DNA of 64,000 bases, taken from positions 113,864-177,863 of the forward strand of contig MEED01000027.1 of NCBI GenBank assembly GCA_001724855.1, written 5' to 3'. Below, one piece after another: positions 32,466-42,999 of the stretch. The notes under the pieces are model-generated. The model was given only the letters and a program-made list of their open reading frames with translations. It did not search any database and was not told the origin of the DNA. This DNA is from Lautropia sp. SCN 69-89 (GTDB lineage Bacteria; Pseudomonadota; Gammaproteobacteria; Burkholderiales; Burkholderiaceae_E). Position numbers and translations under genes: made by a program. The stretch's first letter is position 1. Each line of letters opens with the position of its first letter.

Positions 32466-35400
32466 ATGAACCCGTCGCGCCTGTTCATCCTGCGGCCGGT
32501 GGCGACCTCGCTGCTGATGGTGGCGATCCTGCTGGCCGGGCTGCTCGGCTACCGGCTGCTGCCGCTGTCGGCGCTCCCCGAGGTCGACTACCCGACGATC
32601 CAGGTCACCACGCTTTATCCGGGCGCGAGCCCCGACGTGATGACCTCGTCGGTCACCGCGCCGCTCGAGCGCCAGTTCGGCCAGATGCCGGGCCTGAAGC
32701 AGATGTCGTCGGCGAGTTCGGGCGGCGCCTCGGTGATCACGCTGCAGTTCGAGCTCACGCTGCCGCTGGACGTGGCCGAGCAGCAGGTGCAGGCGGCGAT
32801 CAATGCGGCCGGCACGACGCTGCCCAACGACCTGCCGGTGCCGCCGATCTACAGCAAGGTCAATCCGGCCGATGCGCCGGTGCTCACGATCGGCGTGGCC
32901 TCGCGCACCATTGCGCTGCCGCGGGTTCGCGACCTCGTCGAGACGCGCGTGGCGCAGAAGATCTCGCAGTTGCCCGGCGTCGGACTGGTCTCGATCGCCG
33001 GCGGGCAGCGGCCGGCGATGCGCGTGCGCGTCGACCCGAAGGCGCTGGCCTCGGCCGGGCTCGGCATCGAGGACGTGCGCACCGCGATCACCAACGCCAA
33101 CGCGAACCAGGCCAAGGGCAGCTTCGACGGCCCGAGCCGCGCGGCCACGATCGACGCCAACGACCAGATCCGCGCGGTCTCGGGCTATCGCGACCTGATC
33201 GTCGCCTGGCGCGACGGCGCGCCGCTGCGACTGTCCGACGTCGCCGAGATCTCCGAGGGCGCCGAGAACGAGCGGCTCGCCGCCTGGGCCAACGAAGAGC
33301 CGGCGATCGTGCTGAACATCCAGCGCCAGCCCGGATCGAACGTGATCGAGGTGGTCGACCGGGTCAAGGCGCTGCTGCCCACGCTGCGCGCGTCGCTGCC
33401 GGGCGCGGTGGAGGTCACGGTGCTCACCGACCGCACGACGACGATCCGCGCGTCGGTGCGCGACGTGCAGCGCGAGCTGGTGCTGGCGGTCGCGCTGGTG
33501 GTGATGGTGATCTTCCTGTTCCTGCGCAACGTGTCGGCCACGGTGATTCCGAGCGTCGCGGTGCCGCTGTCGCTGGTGGGCACCTTCGGAGTGATGGTGC
33601 TGGCGGGCTTCTCGCTGAACAACCTCACGCTGATGGCGCTCACCATCGCCACCGGCTTCGTCGTCGACGACGCGATCGTGATGATCGAGAACATCGCGCG
33701 CTATCTCGAACGGGGCGACTCGCCGCTCGAGGCCGCGCTGAAGGGCTCGAAGCAGATCGGCTTCACGATCATCTCGCTCACCGTGTCGCTGATCGCGGTG
33801 CTGATCCCGCTGCTGTTCATGGCCGACGTGGTCGGACGGCTGTTTCGCGAGTTCGCGATCACGCTGGCGGTGGCGATCCTGATCTCGGCGGTGGTATCGC
33901 TCACGCTCACGCCGATGATGTGCGCGCGGCTGCTGCGGCACGTGCCGCCGGAGCGCGAGGGGCGCCTGCAGCGCGCCAGCGGCGCGGCGTTCGAGCGCCT
34001 GATCGCGGTGTACGGGCGCCTGCTGAACAAGGTGCTCGACCACCAGCCGGCGACGCTCGTCGTGGCGGTACTCACGCTCGCGCTCACCGTCGGGCTGTAC
34101 GTCTTCGTGCCCAAGGGCTTCTTTCCGGTGCAGGACACCGGCGTGATCCAGGGCATCTCCGAGGCCGGGCAGTCGATCTCGTTCGCCGCGATGGCCGAGC
34201 GCCAGCAGGCACTGGCGCGCGAGATCCTGAAGGACCCCGCGGTCGAGAGCCTGAGCTCGTTCATCGGCGTCGACGGCGTGAACCCGACGCTGAACACCGG
34301 CCGCCTGCTGGTGAACCTGAAGCCGCTGGCCGAGCGCGACACCGATGCGTCGGCCGTGATCCGCCGGCTGCAGCCGCGGCTCGCGCAGCTGCCCGGCGTC
34401 ACGCTGTACATGCAGCCGGTGCAGGACCTCACGGTCGAAGACCGCGTCAGCCGAACGCAGTACCAGTTCAGCCTGGAGGACGCCGACCCCGAACGGCTGG
34501 CGCTGTGGGTGCCGCGGATGGTCGAGCGGATGCGGGCGATTCCCGCACTGGCCGACGTCGCCAGCGACCTGCAGGACCGCGGCCTGCAGGCGTACCTGGA
34601 GATCGACCGCGACGCCGCCGGCCGGCTCGGACTGTCGATGAACGCGATCGACAACGCGCTGTACAGCGCCTTCGGCCAGCGGCAGGTGTCGACGATCTTC
34701 ACGCAGGCGAACCAGTACCGCGTGGTGCTCGAAGTGGCGCCGCAATTCCAGGCGAGCCCGAGCGCGCTCGAGGCGATCCACGTGAGCGGCAGCGCCGGCC
34801 AGCTGGTGCCGCTGTCGAGCATCGCGCACGTCGTCGAGCGGCCGACGGCGCTGGTGACCAACCACCTCGGCCAGTTCCCCGCCGCGACGATCTCGTTCAA
34901 CCTCGCGCCGGGCGCGTCGCTCGGCGAGGCGGTCGACGCGATCCACGCGGCCGAGCGCGAGCTCGGCCTGCCCGCGAGCATCCAGACGCGCTTCCAGGGC
35001 GCCGCACTGGCGTTCCAGGCCTCGCTCGACAGCACGCTGTGGCTGATCCTCGCCGCGCTGGTCACGATGTACATCGTGCTCGGCGTGCTCTACGAGAGCT
35101 ACATCCATCCGGTCACGATCCTGTCGACGCTGCCCTCGGCCGGCGTCGGGGCGCTGCTCGCGCTGATGCTGGCCGGCAGCGACCTGGGCATCGTCGCGGT
35201 GATCGGCATCGTGCTGCTGATCGGCATCGTGAAGAAGAACGCGATCATGATGATCGACTTCGCGCTCGACGCCGAGCGCAACGAGGGCAAGTCGCCGCGC
35301 GAGGCGATCTACCAGGCCTGCCTGCTGCGCTTCAGGCCGATCCTGATGACGACCATGGCGGCACTGCTGAGCGCGCTGCCGCTGATGCTGGGCAGCGGCG

Positions 35401-35567
35401 TGGGCTCGGAGCTGCGCCACCCGCTCGGCCTGACGATGGTGGGCGGCCTGCTGGTGAGCCAGGTGCTGACGCTGTTCACCACGCCGGTCGTCTACCTGGC
35501 CTTCGACCGCCTGGCGCAGCGGCAGGCGCGGGCCGGCGGGGACCCGCCGGCGGGGGCGCCGCGATGA
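32466..35567 (+). CDS. RND efflux transporter, MdtB-like
   Basis: Proton-driven inner membrane multidrug exporter subunit. 1033 residues, full length for the HAE1 family, with twelve helices and two periplasmic porter halves. Starts [22 protein letters not shown], typical of MdtB/MuxB. Helix 4 reads [19 protein letters not shown] with the proton-relay acidic pair, helix 6 [13 protein letters not shown], and the second half begins [13 protein letters not shown]. The stop overlaps the following RND gene by four bases (ATGA). In MdtABC systems the B and C subunits form a mixed trimer, so loss of its partner (see next entry) may matter. Confidence 0.94.
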   Translation: MNPSRLFILRPVATSLLMVAILLAGLLGYRLLPLSALPEVDYPTIQVTTLYPGASPDVMTSSVTAPLERQFGQMPGLKQMSSASSGGASVITLQFELTLPLDVAEQQVQAAINAAGTTLPNDLPVPPIYSKVNPADAPVLTIGVASRTIALPRVRDLVETRVAQKISQLPGVGLVSIAGGQRPAMRVRVDPKALASAGLGIEDVRTAITNANANQAKGSFDGPSRAATIDANDQIRAVSGYRDLIVAWRDGAPLRLSDVAEISEGAENERLAAWANEEPAIVLNIQRQPGSNVIEVVDRVKALLPTLRASLPGAVEVTVLTDRTTTIRASVRDVQRELVLAVALVVMVIFLFLRNVSATVIPSVAVPLSLVGTFGVMVLAGFSLNNLTLMALTIATGFVVDDAIVMIENIARYLERGDSPLEAALKGSKQIGFTIISLTVSLIAVLIPLLFMADVVGRLFREFAITLAVAILISAVVSLTLTPMMCARLLRHVPPEREGRLQRASGAAFERLIAVYGRLLNKVLDHQPATLVVAVLTLALTVGLYVFVPKGFFPVQDTGVIQGISEAGQSISFAAMAERQQALAREILKDPAVESLSSFIGVDGVNPTLNTGRLLVNLKPLAERDTDASAVIRRLQPRLAQLPGVTLYMQPVQDLTVEDRVSRTQYQFSLEDADPERLALWVPRMVERMRAIPALADVASDLQDRGLQAYLEIDRDAAGRLGLSMNAIDNALYSAFGQRQVSTIFTQANQYRVVLEVAPQFQASPSALEAIHVSGSAGQLVPLSSIAHVVERPTALVTNHLGQFPAATISFNLAPGASLGEAVDAIHAAERELGLPASIQTRFQGAALAFQASLDSTLWLILAALVTMYIVLGVLYESYIHPVTILSTLPSAGVGALLALMLAGSDLGIVAVIGIVLLIGIVKKNAIMMIDFALDAERNEGKSPREAIYQACLLRFRPILMTTMAALLSALPLMLGSGVGSELRHPLGLTMVGGLLVSQVLTLFTTPVVYLAFDRLAQRQARAGGDPPAGAPR

Positions 35568-38500
35568 ACTTCTCCGAGGTGTTCATCCGGCGGCCGGTGG
35601 CGACCACGCTGATCACGCTGGGCATCGTGCTCTCCGGGCTGGCCGCGTTCCGGCTGCTGCCGGTGGCACCGCTGCCGCAGATCGAGTACCCGACGATCTC
35701 GGTGTCGGCGTCGCTGCCGGGTGCGAGTCCCGAGATCATGGCGGCCACCGTGGCCACGCCGCTCGAACGCGCGCTCGGGCGCATCGCCGGCGTCACCGAG
35801 ATGAGCTCGAACAGCTCGCTCGGGCAAACGCGCGTGGTGCTGCAGTTCGACCTCGACCGCTCGATCGAGAGCGCCGCCAACGACGTGCAGGCGGCGATCA
35901 ACGCCGCGCGCAGCTCGCTGCCCAGCGGCCTGGTGCGCAACCCCACCTACCGCAAGGTGAACCCGGCCGACACGCCGGTGTTCATCATTGCGCTCACCTC
36001 AGGGTCGTTGACGCGCGGGCAGATGTACGACGTCGCGGCGACGGTGCTCGCGCAGAAACTCTCGCAGGTCCGCGGCGTGGGCCAGGTCACGATCGGCGGC
36101 AGCTCGCTGCCGGCGGTGCGCGTGCAGGTCAACCCGCTGCAGCTCGATCGCTACGGCATCGGCCTGGAGCAGGTGCGGCTGGCGATCGCCGGCGCCAACG
36201 CGAACCGACCCAAGGGCTCGGTGTCCGACGACGCGCGCCACTGGCAGGTGGGCGCCAACGACCAGTCGCGCGACGTCGCCGACTACGTGCCGCTGGTGGT
36301 GAGTTACCGCAACGGCGCGGCGGTGCGGCTGTCCGACGTGGCCGAGGTGCGCGAATCGGTCGAGGACGAGCGCAACGCCGGCTCGTCCAACGGCAAGCCT
36401 TCGGTGCTGCTGGTGGTCTACCGGCAGCCGGGGGCGAACATCATCGAGACGGTCGATCGCATCTACGAGCTGATGCCGGGGCTGCGCGCGCTGGCGCCGG
36501 CGGCGATCGACATGCAGGTGGTGCTCGACCGCACGCCGACGATCCGCGCGTCGCTGCGCGAGATCGAGCGCACGCTGGTGATCTCGGTCGCGCTCGTCGT
36601 GATGGTCGTGTTCCTGTTCCTGCGCAACGCGGCGGCCACGCTGGTGCCGGCCGTGGCGGTGCCGGCCTCGCTGGTGGGCACCTTCGGCGTGATGTACCTC
36701 GCCGGCTACAGCCTGGACAACCTGTCGCTGATGGCGCTCACCATCGCCACCGGCTTCGTGGTCGACGATGCGATCGTGGTGCTGGAGAACATCGCGCGCC
36801 GCCGCGAGGCGGGCGAGGCGCCGCTGGCCGCGGCGATCGCCGGCGCGCGCGAAGTGGGTTTCACGGTGGTCGCGATCAGCCTGTCGCTGATCGCGGTGTT
36901 CATCCCGATCCTCGCGATGGGCGGCGTGGTCGGACGGCTGTTCCGCGAGTTCGCGGTCGTGCTGTCGGTGGCGATCCTGATCTCGCTGCTGGTGTCCGCG
37001 GGGGCGGGCAGCGCGGCGGCGCACCCGGCGAAACCGCGAGCGCCGGCCACGCGAGCACCGACGACGCGATCGCCGCCGAAGGACGACTGGCCCGCTTCGG
37101 GCGCCGCGCGCTAGAGCGTGTCGTCGACGGCTATTCGCGCAGCGTCGGCTGGGCGCTCGACCACGGCTGGCTGATGCTGGGGCTGCTCGCGGCGACGATC
37201 GCGCTCAACGTCTGGCTCTACACCATCGTGCCCAAGGGCTTCTTCCCGGCACAGGACACCGGGCGCCTGTTCATGTCGATCCGCGGCGACCAGGGCATCT
37301 CGTTCCAGGCGATGCAGAGCAAGCTCGCCGACTTCATCGAGATCGTCCGCGCCGATCCCGCGGTCACGATCGTCACCGGCTTCACCGGCGGCTCGCGCGT
37401 GAACAGCGGCTGGGGCTTCGTCACGCTCGCGCCGCTCGGCGAGCGCAAGGAGAGCGCCGAACAGGTGGTCGCGCGGCTGCGGGTCGCCACGTCGCGCGTG
37501 CCGGGCGCACGCGTCTTCATGGTGCCGGTGCGCGAGATCCGCATCGGCGGGCGCCAGAGCAGTTCGGAGTTCCAGTACACGCTGCTCACCGACGAACTCG
37601 AGGTGCTGCGCACCTGGGAGCCGCGCATCCGCAACGCGCTCAGCCGGCTGCCGCAGGTCACCGACGTCGACACCGACCAGGAGGACAAGGGCCGGCAGGT
37701 GTCGCTGACGATCGACCGCGACGCGGCCGCGCGGCTCGGCATCCCGACCCGGCTCGTCACCAGCCTGCTCAACGACGCCTACGGACAGCGGCAGGTGTCG
37801 ACGATCTACCAGCCGCTGAACCAGTACCACGTGGTGCTCGAAGTCGGCCCGGAGTTCCGCGACAGCCCCGAAGACCTGCGCAGCTTCAGCGTGCCCAATG
37901 CGGCGGGCGTCGCGGTGCCGCTGTCGCAGTTCGCCAGCTGGACGACGACACCTGCGCCACTGGGCGTGAGTCACCAGGGCCAGTTCGCCGCCTCGACGAT
38001 CTCGTTCAGCCTGCCCGAAGGCGTGTCGCTGTCGGAGGCGACCGCCGCGATCGAGGAGACGGTCGCGCGCCTGGGCGTGCCCACGAGCCTGTACGGCAGC
38101 TTCGAGGGCACCGCCGGCGCGTTCCAGCGCTCGCTCGAGAGCCAGCCGCTGCTGATCCTGGCCGCGCTGATCGCCGTCTACCTGGTGCTCGGCATCCTCT
38201 ACGAGAGCCTGGTGCACCCGATCACGATCCTGTCGACGCTGCCCTCGGCCGGCGTCGGCGCGCTGCTCGCGCTGATGGCCACCGGCACCGAATTCAGCAT
38301 CATCGCGATGATCGGCGTGCTGCTGCTGATCGGCATCGTGAAGAAGAACGCGATCATCATGATCGACTTCGCCATCGCCGCCGAGCGCGAACTGGGCCTC
38401 GCGCCGCGCGAGGCGATCCACCGCGCCTGCCGGCTGCGCGTGCGCCCGATCCTGATGACGACGACGGCGGCGATGCTGGGCGCGGTGCCGCTCGCGATCG

Positions 38501-38697
38501 GCACCGGCAACGGCGCCGAGCTGCGCCAGCCGCTCGGCATCACGATCGTCGGCGGACTGGCGCTGAGCCAGCTGCTCACGCTGTACACCACGCCGGTCGT
38601 CTACCTGTACCTCGACCGGCTCGCCGCGCGCGTGCGCCGCCTGCGGCGCGGGCCGCGCGACGCCGCAATGCGACCCCCGACCCCGGACAACGCATGA
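35564..38697 (+). pseudogene. RND efflux transporter, MdtC-like, disrupted by a small deletion and frameshift
   Basis: Second RND subunit, starting [17 protein letters not shown]. The first frame runs to a stop at 37112-37114; after normal text up to [10 protein letters not shown] near 36995 it turns into a nonsense Ala/Pro-rich tail. The rest of the protein continues in another frame ([20 protein letters not shown] ... VPKGFFPAQDTG) to 38697. Compared with the intact paralogue just upstream, the helix-6 block [12 protein letters not shown] is missing. The frame change fits a loss of about 37 nt (12 codons plus one base). Everything else in both halves looks normal. If real, the pump lacks a full second subunit; an assembly error is the alternative. 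Confidence 0.85.
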
Positions 38698-38795
38698 ACC
38701 GGATTCCCCGCCCCAACCGATCGGCGCGTCGGCACGTCCACGCGCCGGGGCCCGCGCGCGCGCCCGCTGCGGCAAGCACCACGCACGCGGGCGCG

Positions 38796-40160
38796 ATGCG
38801 CCTGCTGCGCGTGCCGCTGCTGCTTGCGCTGCTCGCCGGCTGCGCGAACCCGCCCGCCTACGTGCGTCCCGAGGTCGCGGTGCCGGCCGCCTACAAGGAG
38901 CAGCCCCCCGAAGGCTGGCAGGCGGCCCGCCCCTCCGAGTTGCAGCGCGGCGCCTGGTGGACCGTGTTCGGCGACGCGCAACTCGACGCGCTGGTCGCCG
39001 ACCTGGACGCCGGCAACCAGGACCTGCGCCGCGCCGAGGCCGTGCTGCGCCAGGCGCGCGCCGCCACCGACGCCGCGCGCTCGAGCCTGTATCCGTCGGT
39101 CTCGGGCGGCGCGGCCGCGAGCCGCACCCACCAGGCAGGCACGAGCTTCGATGCCTTCAGCCTCGACGTCGCCGCCGGATGGGAGCTCGACCTCTGGGGC
39201 CGGGTACGCAGCGGCGTCTCGGCCGCCGAGGCCGCCGCGAGCGCGAGCGAGGCCGACCTCGCCGCGGCGCGCCTGTCGCTGCAGGCGCAGCTCGCGCAGA
39301 GCTACCTTCAACTGCACATCGCCGACGCGCAGCGCAATCTGCTCGGCGAAACCGTCGAGTCGTACCGGCGCTCGCTCGAGCTTACGCGCAACCGGCTGGC
39401 CGCCGGCGTGGTCACGCGCGCCGACGTGGCGCAGGCCGAGCTGCAGCTCAGGAGCGCGGAGGCGCAACGGCTCGAGGTCGGCATCGCGCGCGCCCAGCTC
39501 GAGCATGCGATCGCGCTGCTCACCGGCCGCGCGCCGGCCGCGCTGGCGCTCGCCGAGATGCCGCTTCCTGCCGAGGTACCGCCGGTGCCGGCCAGCCTGC
39601 CCTCGCAGCTGCTCGAGCGGCGCCCCGACGTGGCCGCGGCCGAACGCCGGGTCGCCGCGGCCAATGCGCAGATCGGCGTGGCGCGCGCCGCGTACTTCCC
39701 GTCGCTCAGGCTGTCGGCCGACGGCGGCTTCCGCTCGAACCGCCTGGGCGAGCTGCTGTCGCTGCCGAACCGCTTCTGGTCGCTGGGCCCGTCGCTCGCC
39801 GCGACGCTGTTCGACGGCGGCGCGCGCGCGGCGGCCAGCGCGCAGGCCGAGGCCGCCTACGACGCGACCGTCGCCGCCTACCGGCGGGCGGTGCTCGGCG
39901 CATTCGGCGAGGTCGAGGACAACCTGGTCGCGCTGTCGGTGCTGGCCGACCAGGAACGCGTGCAGCGCGAGGCGCTGGCCGCCGCGCGCACCGCGCTCGA
40001 GATCGTGACGCTGCAGTACAAGGCGGGCACCGTCTCCTACCTGAACGTGATCGTCGCGCAAGCGGCCGCGCTGCAGACCGAGCGCGCAGTGCTCGACCTG
40101 CGCGGCCGCCGCCTGACCGCGACGGTGGCGCTGATCAAGGCGACCGGCGGCACCTGGTAA
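38796..40160 (+). CDS. Outer membrane efflux lipoprotein, OprM/NodT family
   Basis: Trimeric outer membrane channel for the RND pump. 454 residues from the ATG giving MRLLRVPLLLALLAGC, an ideal lipoprotein signal with lipobox LAGC. An ATG at 38694 overlaps the RND stop (ATGA) and would add 34 Arg/Ala-rich residues before the signal; translation may start there, but the signal favours the later start. The body has the OMF repeats: WWTVFGDAQLDALVADLDAGNQDLRRAEAVL and SYLQLHIADAQRNLLGETVESYRRSL in the first half, ERRPDVAAAERRVAAANAQIGVARA and TLFDGGARAA in the second. Confidence 0.92.
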   Translation: MRLLRVPLLLALLAGCANPPAYVRPEVAVPAAYKEQPPEGWQAARPSELQRGAWWTVFGDAQLDALVADLDAGNQDLRRAEAVLRQARAATDAARSSLYPSVSGGAAASRTHQAGTSFDAFSLDVAAGWELDLWGRVRSGVSAAEAAASASEADLAAARLSLQAQLAQSYLQLHIADAQRNLLGETVESYRRSLELTRNRLAAGVVTRADVAQAELQLRSAEAQRLEVGIARAQLEHAIALLTGRAPAALALAEMPLPAEVPPVPASLPSQLLERRPDVAAAERRVAAANAQIGVARAAYFPSLRLSADGGFRSNRLGELLSLPNRFWSLGPSLAATLFDGGARAAASAQAEAAYDATVAAYRRAVLGAFGEVEDNLVALSVLADQERVQREALAAARTALEIVTLQYKAGTVSYLNVIVAQAAALQTERAVLDLRGRRLTATVALIKATGGTW

Positions 40161-40338
40161 GCGCATCGCACCGACGCGGGCGCAGGAGCCGGCGCAGGCA
40201 CGGCAGTCGCCGCATGAGCACATGCGCCGCGCGCATGTACCGCCCGGCACGCGCGTGCCGGTGTCAGAATGCGCGGTTCGCGCGACGCGTGTCCGGCCTG
40301 GCCGCACGTCGCTGATCCACCCCGACCGGAAGCCTCCG

Positions 40339-41594
40339 ATGCGCCTCGAAACCCTCGCCGTCCACGCCGGCTACACGCCCGAACCGACCACGAAGGCGGT
40401 GGCGGTGCCGATCTACCAGACCGTCGCCTACGCCTTCGACAGCGCCCAGCACGGCGCCGACCTGTTCGACCTGAAGGTGCCGGGCAACATCTACACGCGG
40501 ATCATGAACCCCACCGAGGACGTGCTGGAGAAGCGCGTCGCCGCGCTCGAAGGCGGCGTCGGGGCCCTCGCCCTCGCCTCGGGCATGGCCGCGGTCACCT
40601 ACGCGATCCAGACGATCACGGAAGCCGGCGACAACATCGTCTCGGCGAGCCAGCTGTACGGCGGCACCTACAACCTGTTCGCGCACACGTTCCCGCAGCA
40701 GGGCATCGAGGCGCGCTTCGCCGATGCGCGCAAGCCCGAGAGCTTCGCCGCGCTGATCGACGCGCGCACCAAGCTGATCTTCTGCGAATCGATCGGCAAC
40801 CCGCTGGGCAACGTCGCCGACATCGGCGCGCTGGCCCAGGTCGCGCACGCGCACGGCATTCCGCTGGTCGTCGACAACACCGTGCCCAGCCCGTACCTGT
40901 GCCGCCCGTTCGAGCACGGCGCCGACATCGTGGTGCACGCGCTCACCAAGTACCTGAACGGCCACGGCTCGTCGACAGCGGCAAGTTCCCGTGGGCCGAG
41001 CACAAGGCACGCTTCAAGCGACTGAACGAGCCCGACGTCAGCTATCACGGCGTGGTCTACACCGAAGCGCTGGGGCCGGCCGCGTACATCGGGCGCGCGC
41101 GCGTCGTCCCGCTGCGCAACACTGGCGCGGCGATCTCGCCGTTCAACGCGTTCCTCACCCTTCAGGGCATCGAGACGTTGCCGCTGCGCATGGACCGGAT
41201 CTGCGAGAACACGCTGGCGATCGCGAAGCACCTGCAGAAGCATCCGAAGGTGGGTTGGGTGCAGTATGCCGGGCTGCCCGAGCACCCCGATCACGCGCTG
41301 GTGAAGAAGTACATGAGCGGGCGAGCGTCCGGCATCCTGTCGTTCGGCCTGAAGCAGGGCGGGCGCGAGGCCGGCGCGCGGGTGCTCGACGCGCTGCAGC
41401 TGTTCACGCGGCTGGTGAACATCGGCGATGCGAAGTCGCTGGCCACGCATCCGGCCTCGACCACGCACCGGCAGCTTTCGCCGGACGAACTGGCGAAGGC
41501 GGGCGTCAGCGAGGAAATGCTGCGGCTGTCCATCGGCATCGAGCACATCGACGACCTGATCGAGGACCTGGACCGGGCGCTGGCGGCAGCCTAG
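40339..41594 (+). pseudogene. metY: O-acetylhomoserine sulfhydrylase (MetY-like), disrupted by a small deletion and frameshift
   Basis: PLP enzyme making homocysteine from O-acetylhomoserine and sulfide. The N-terminal part (MRLETLAVHAGYTPEPTTKAV ... ASGMAAVTYAIQTI) runs in one frame through the PLP-lysine segment HALTKYLNGHGSS, then changes near 40975. The C-terminal part (VDSGKFPWAEHKARF ... EHIDDLIEDLDRAL) continues in another frame to 41594. The family normally has a short glycine-rich block (like IGGxIVDSG) at the join; that block is absent and the frame change fits a loss of about 19 nt, flanked by tcg on both sides. Both halves otherwise look intact. Either a recent lesion or a sequence error. 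Confidence 0.85.
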
Positions 41595-41740
41595 ACGCGA
41601 GGGCCACCCGCGCTTCGGCGGGCGGCCGCTCTCCCGAGCCGTGGATTGTGCGGCGAACTGCGCCGGGCAGCGCGGCGAACGCCTCGGCCGCCGGGAGGGT
41701 TTCGGTTGACTCGGCCCCTCGGGCGGTCGAAGCTGCCGGG

Positions 41741-42136
41741 ATGCCCGCGCCCCGATCGATGCGAATCCTCCGCCTCGTCCTCGTGTTCGCTGCGCTCTTC
41801 TTCGGCCTGGCGACGCTGGTTGCAGGCACGCGCGTGCTGGCCGGCTCCGACCCGGGATACGTCGTGTTCGAGCCGCTGCTCGTCTACAACGTCGCGATGG
41901 GGTTCGCGTACCTCGCCGCAGGCATCGTCGCGTGGCGCAGCCTCGGCTGGGGCAAGCGCGCCGCGCTCGCGATCTTCGTGCTCAACCTCGTCGTGCTGGC
42001 CGCGATCGCGTGGCTGTATTCGAGCGGCGGCGCGGTCGCCGTCGAGAGCGTTCGCGCGATGATCCTGCGCACGGCCGTGTGGCTCGCGCTGTTCGTCGGC
42101 TTCGCGTGGGTCGACCGCCGGACCGCCCGGGCGTGA
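41741..42136 (+). CDS. Small integral membrane protein of unknown function
   Basis: 131 residues, not recognised. Four hydrophobic helices: about 8-28 (LRLVLVFAALFFGLATLVAG), 42-62 (VYNVAMGFAYLAAGIVAW), 70-88 (AALAIFVLNLVVLAAIAWLY) and 105-122 (TAVWLALFVGFAWVD). Start at ATG 41741; a second ATG six codons later is equally possible. It lies 25 bp before the SRPBCC gene on the same strand, so the two and the ABM gene may form an operon. Confidence 0.65.
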   Translation: MPAPRSMRILRLVLVFAALFFGLATLVAGTRVLAGSDPGYVVFEPLLVYNVAMGFAYLAAGIVAWRSLGWGKRAALAIFVLNLVVLAAIAWLYSSGGAVAVESVRAMILRTAVWLALFVGFAWVDRRTARA

Positions 42137-42161
42137 GGACCACGCAACGACCAGGGAGGGC

Positions 42162-42614
42162 ATGCAGATGGCCACCGGCACCGTTCGCCTTCATCGCGTC
42201 CTGCGGGCACCCCCGGAGCGCGTCTATCGGGCCTTTCTCGCCGCCGACGCCATGGCCAAGTGGCTGCCGCCGAACGGCTTCACCGGCAGCGTCCACCATC
42301 TCGACGCCAGGGTCGGCGGGACGTTCCGGATGTCGTTCACCAACTTCACGACGGGGCAAAATCACGCCTTCGGCGGCGAGTACCTCGAGCTCGTGCCGGA
42401 CGCGCGGATCCGATACACGGACAGGTTCGACGACCCGAACCTGCCCGGCGTGATGACGACGACCGTGACGCTGCAGGCGGTCTCCTGCGGAACCGAGCTG
42501 AACGTGCTCCAGGAGGACATCCCGGAGGTCATCCCCGTCGAGGCATGCTACCTCGGCTGGCAGGAATCGCTGATGCTGCTCGCGAAACTGGTCGAGGCGG
42601 AGATCCGCGAATGA
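42162..42614 (+). CDS. SRPBCC (AHSA1-like) domain protein
   Basis: 150-residue START-like ligand-binding protein. GGGAGG precedes the start; ATG 42168 is an alternative. Family signature at the N-terminus, VRLHRVLRAPPERVYRAFLAADAMAKWLPP, then GGTFRMSFTN and TELNVLQEDIPEVIPVEACYLGWQESL. Members of this group often bind small hydrophobic ligands or are toxin/stress related; no specific role can be given. It is followed 21 bp later by an antibiotic biosynthesis monooxygenase-like gene. Confidence 0.85.
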   Translation: MQMATGTVRLHRVLRAPPERVYRAFLAADAMAKWLPPNGFTGSVHHLDARVGGTFRMSFTNFTTGQNHAFGGEYLELVPDARIRYTDRFDDPNLPGVMTTTVTLQAVSCGTELNVLQEDIPEVIPVEACYLGWQESLMLLAKLVEAEIRE

Positions 42615-42635
42615 TTCGGTGAACCGGAGGTCTGG

Positions 42636-42944
42636 ATGATCGTCACAGTCTTTCGCTCGCGGCTCAATCCCGAGGCCCGCGATGAATACATGGCACTGGC
42701 CCCGAGGATGGCCGAGCTCGCGAAGTCGATGCCGGGCTACCTGTCGCACAAGACCTTCGTCGCCGAAGATGGCGAGCGCGTGACGATCGTCGAGTTCGAA
42801 TCCGAAGAGGCGCAGCGCAACTGGTCGATGAACGCCGAGCACGTCGCGGCGAAGAAGAGGGGCCGCGAGGCGTTCTACGCCGAGTACAGCATCCAGGTCT
42901 GTACGCTCGCGAGGGAATCGCGCTTCCCGTCGAAGCGCGCATAG
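42636..42944 (+). CDS. Antibiotic biosynthesis monooxygenase (ABM) domain protein
   Basis: 102 residues forming one dimeric alpha/beta barrel domain. Visible signature: MIVTVFRSRLNPEARDEYM, SMPGYLSHKTFVAEDGERVTIVEFESEEA and W at the RNWSMNAEH helix. Despite the family name, most stand-alone chromosomal members act in small-molecule oxidation or are of unknown role. Same strand and close spacing as the SRPBCC gene suggest co-transcription. Confidence 0.83.
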   Translation: MIVTVFRSRLNPEARDEYMALAPRMAELAKSMPGYLSHKTFVAEDGERVTIVEFESEEAQRNWSMNAEHVAAKKRGREAFYAEYSIQVCTLARESRFPSKRA

Positions 42945-42999
42945 CGCAGTCGCGCGGGGCCGGGCCGCACCGGCGCCCAGCGCACAGGAGACACCCCGA

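Noticed and set aside
32244..35420. Minus-strand open frame of over 1000 codons opposite the MdtB-like gene
   Set aside because: Composition is only Arg/His/Asp/Gln-rich without any domain, and the plus strand carries a perfect RND transporter.
36990..37114. Programmed ribosomal frameshift in the MdtC-like gene
   Set aside because: Conserved residues are missing at the join, not merely shifted, and there is no slippery heptamer with a following stem. A deletion explains the data better.
40970..41000. Programmed frameshift or two separate genes in metY
   Set aside because: The conserved glycine-rich block is absent and neither half has its own start or ribosome binding site at the join.
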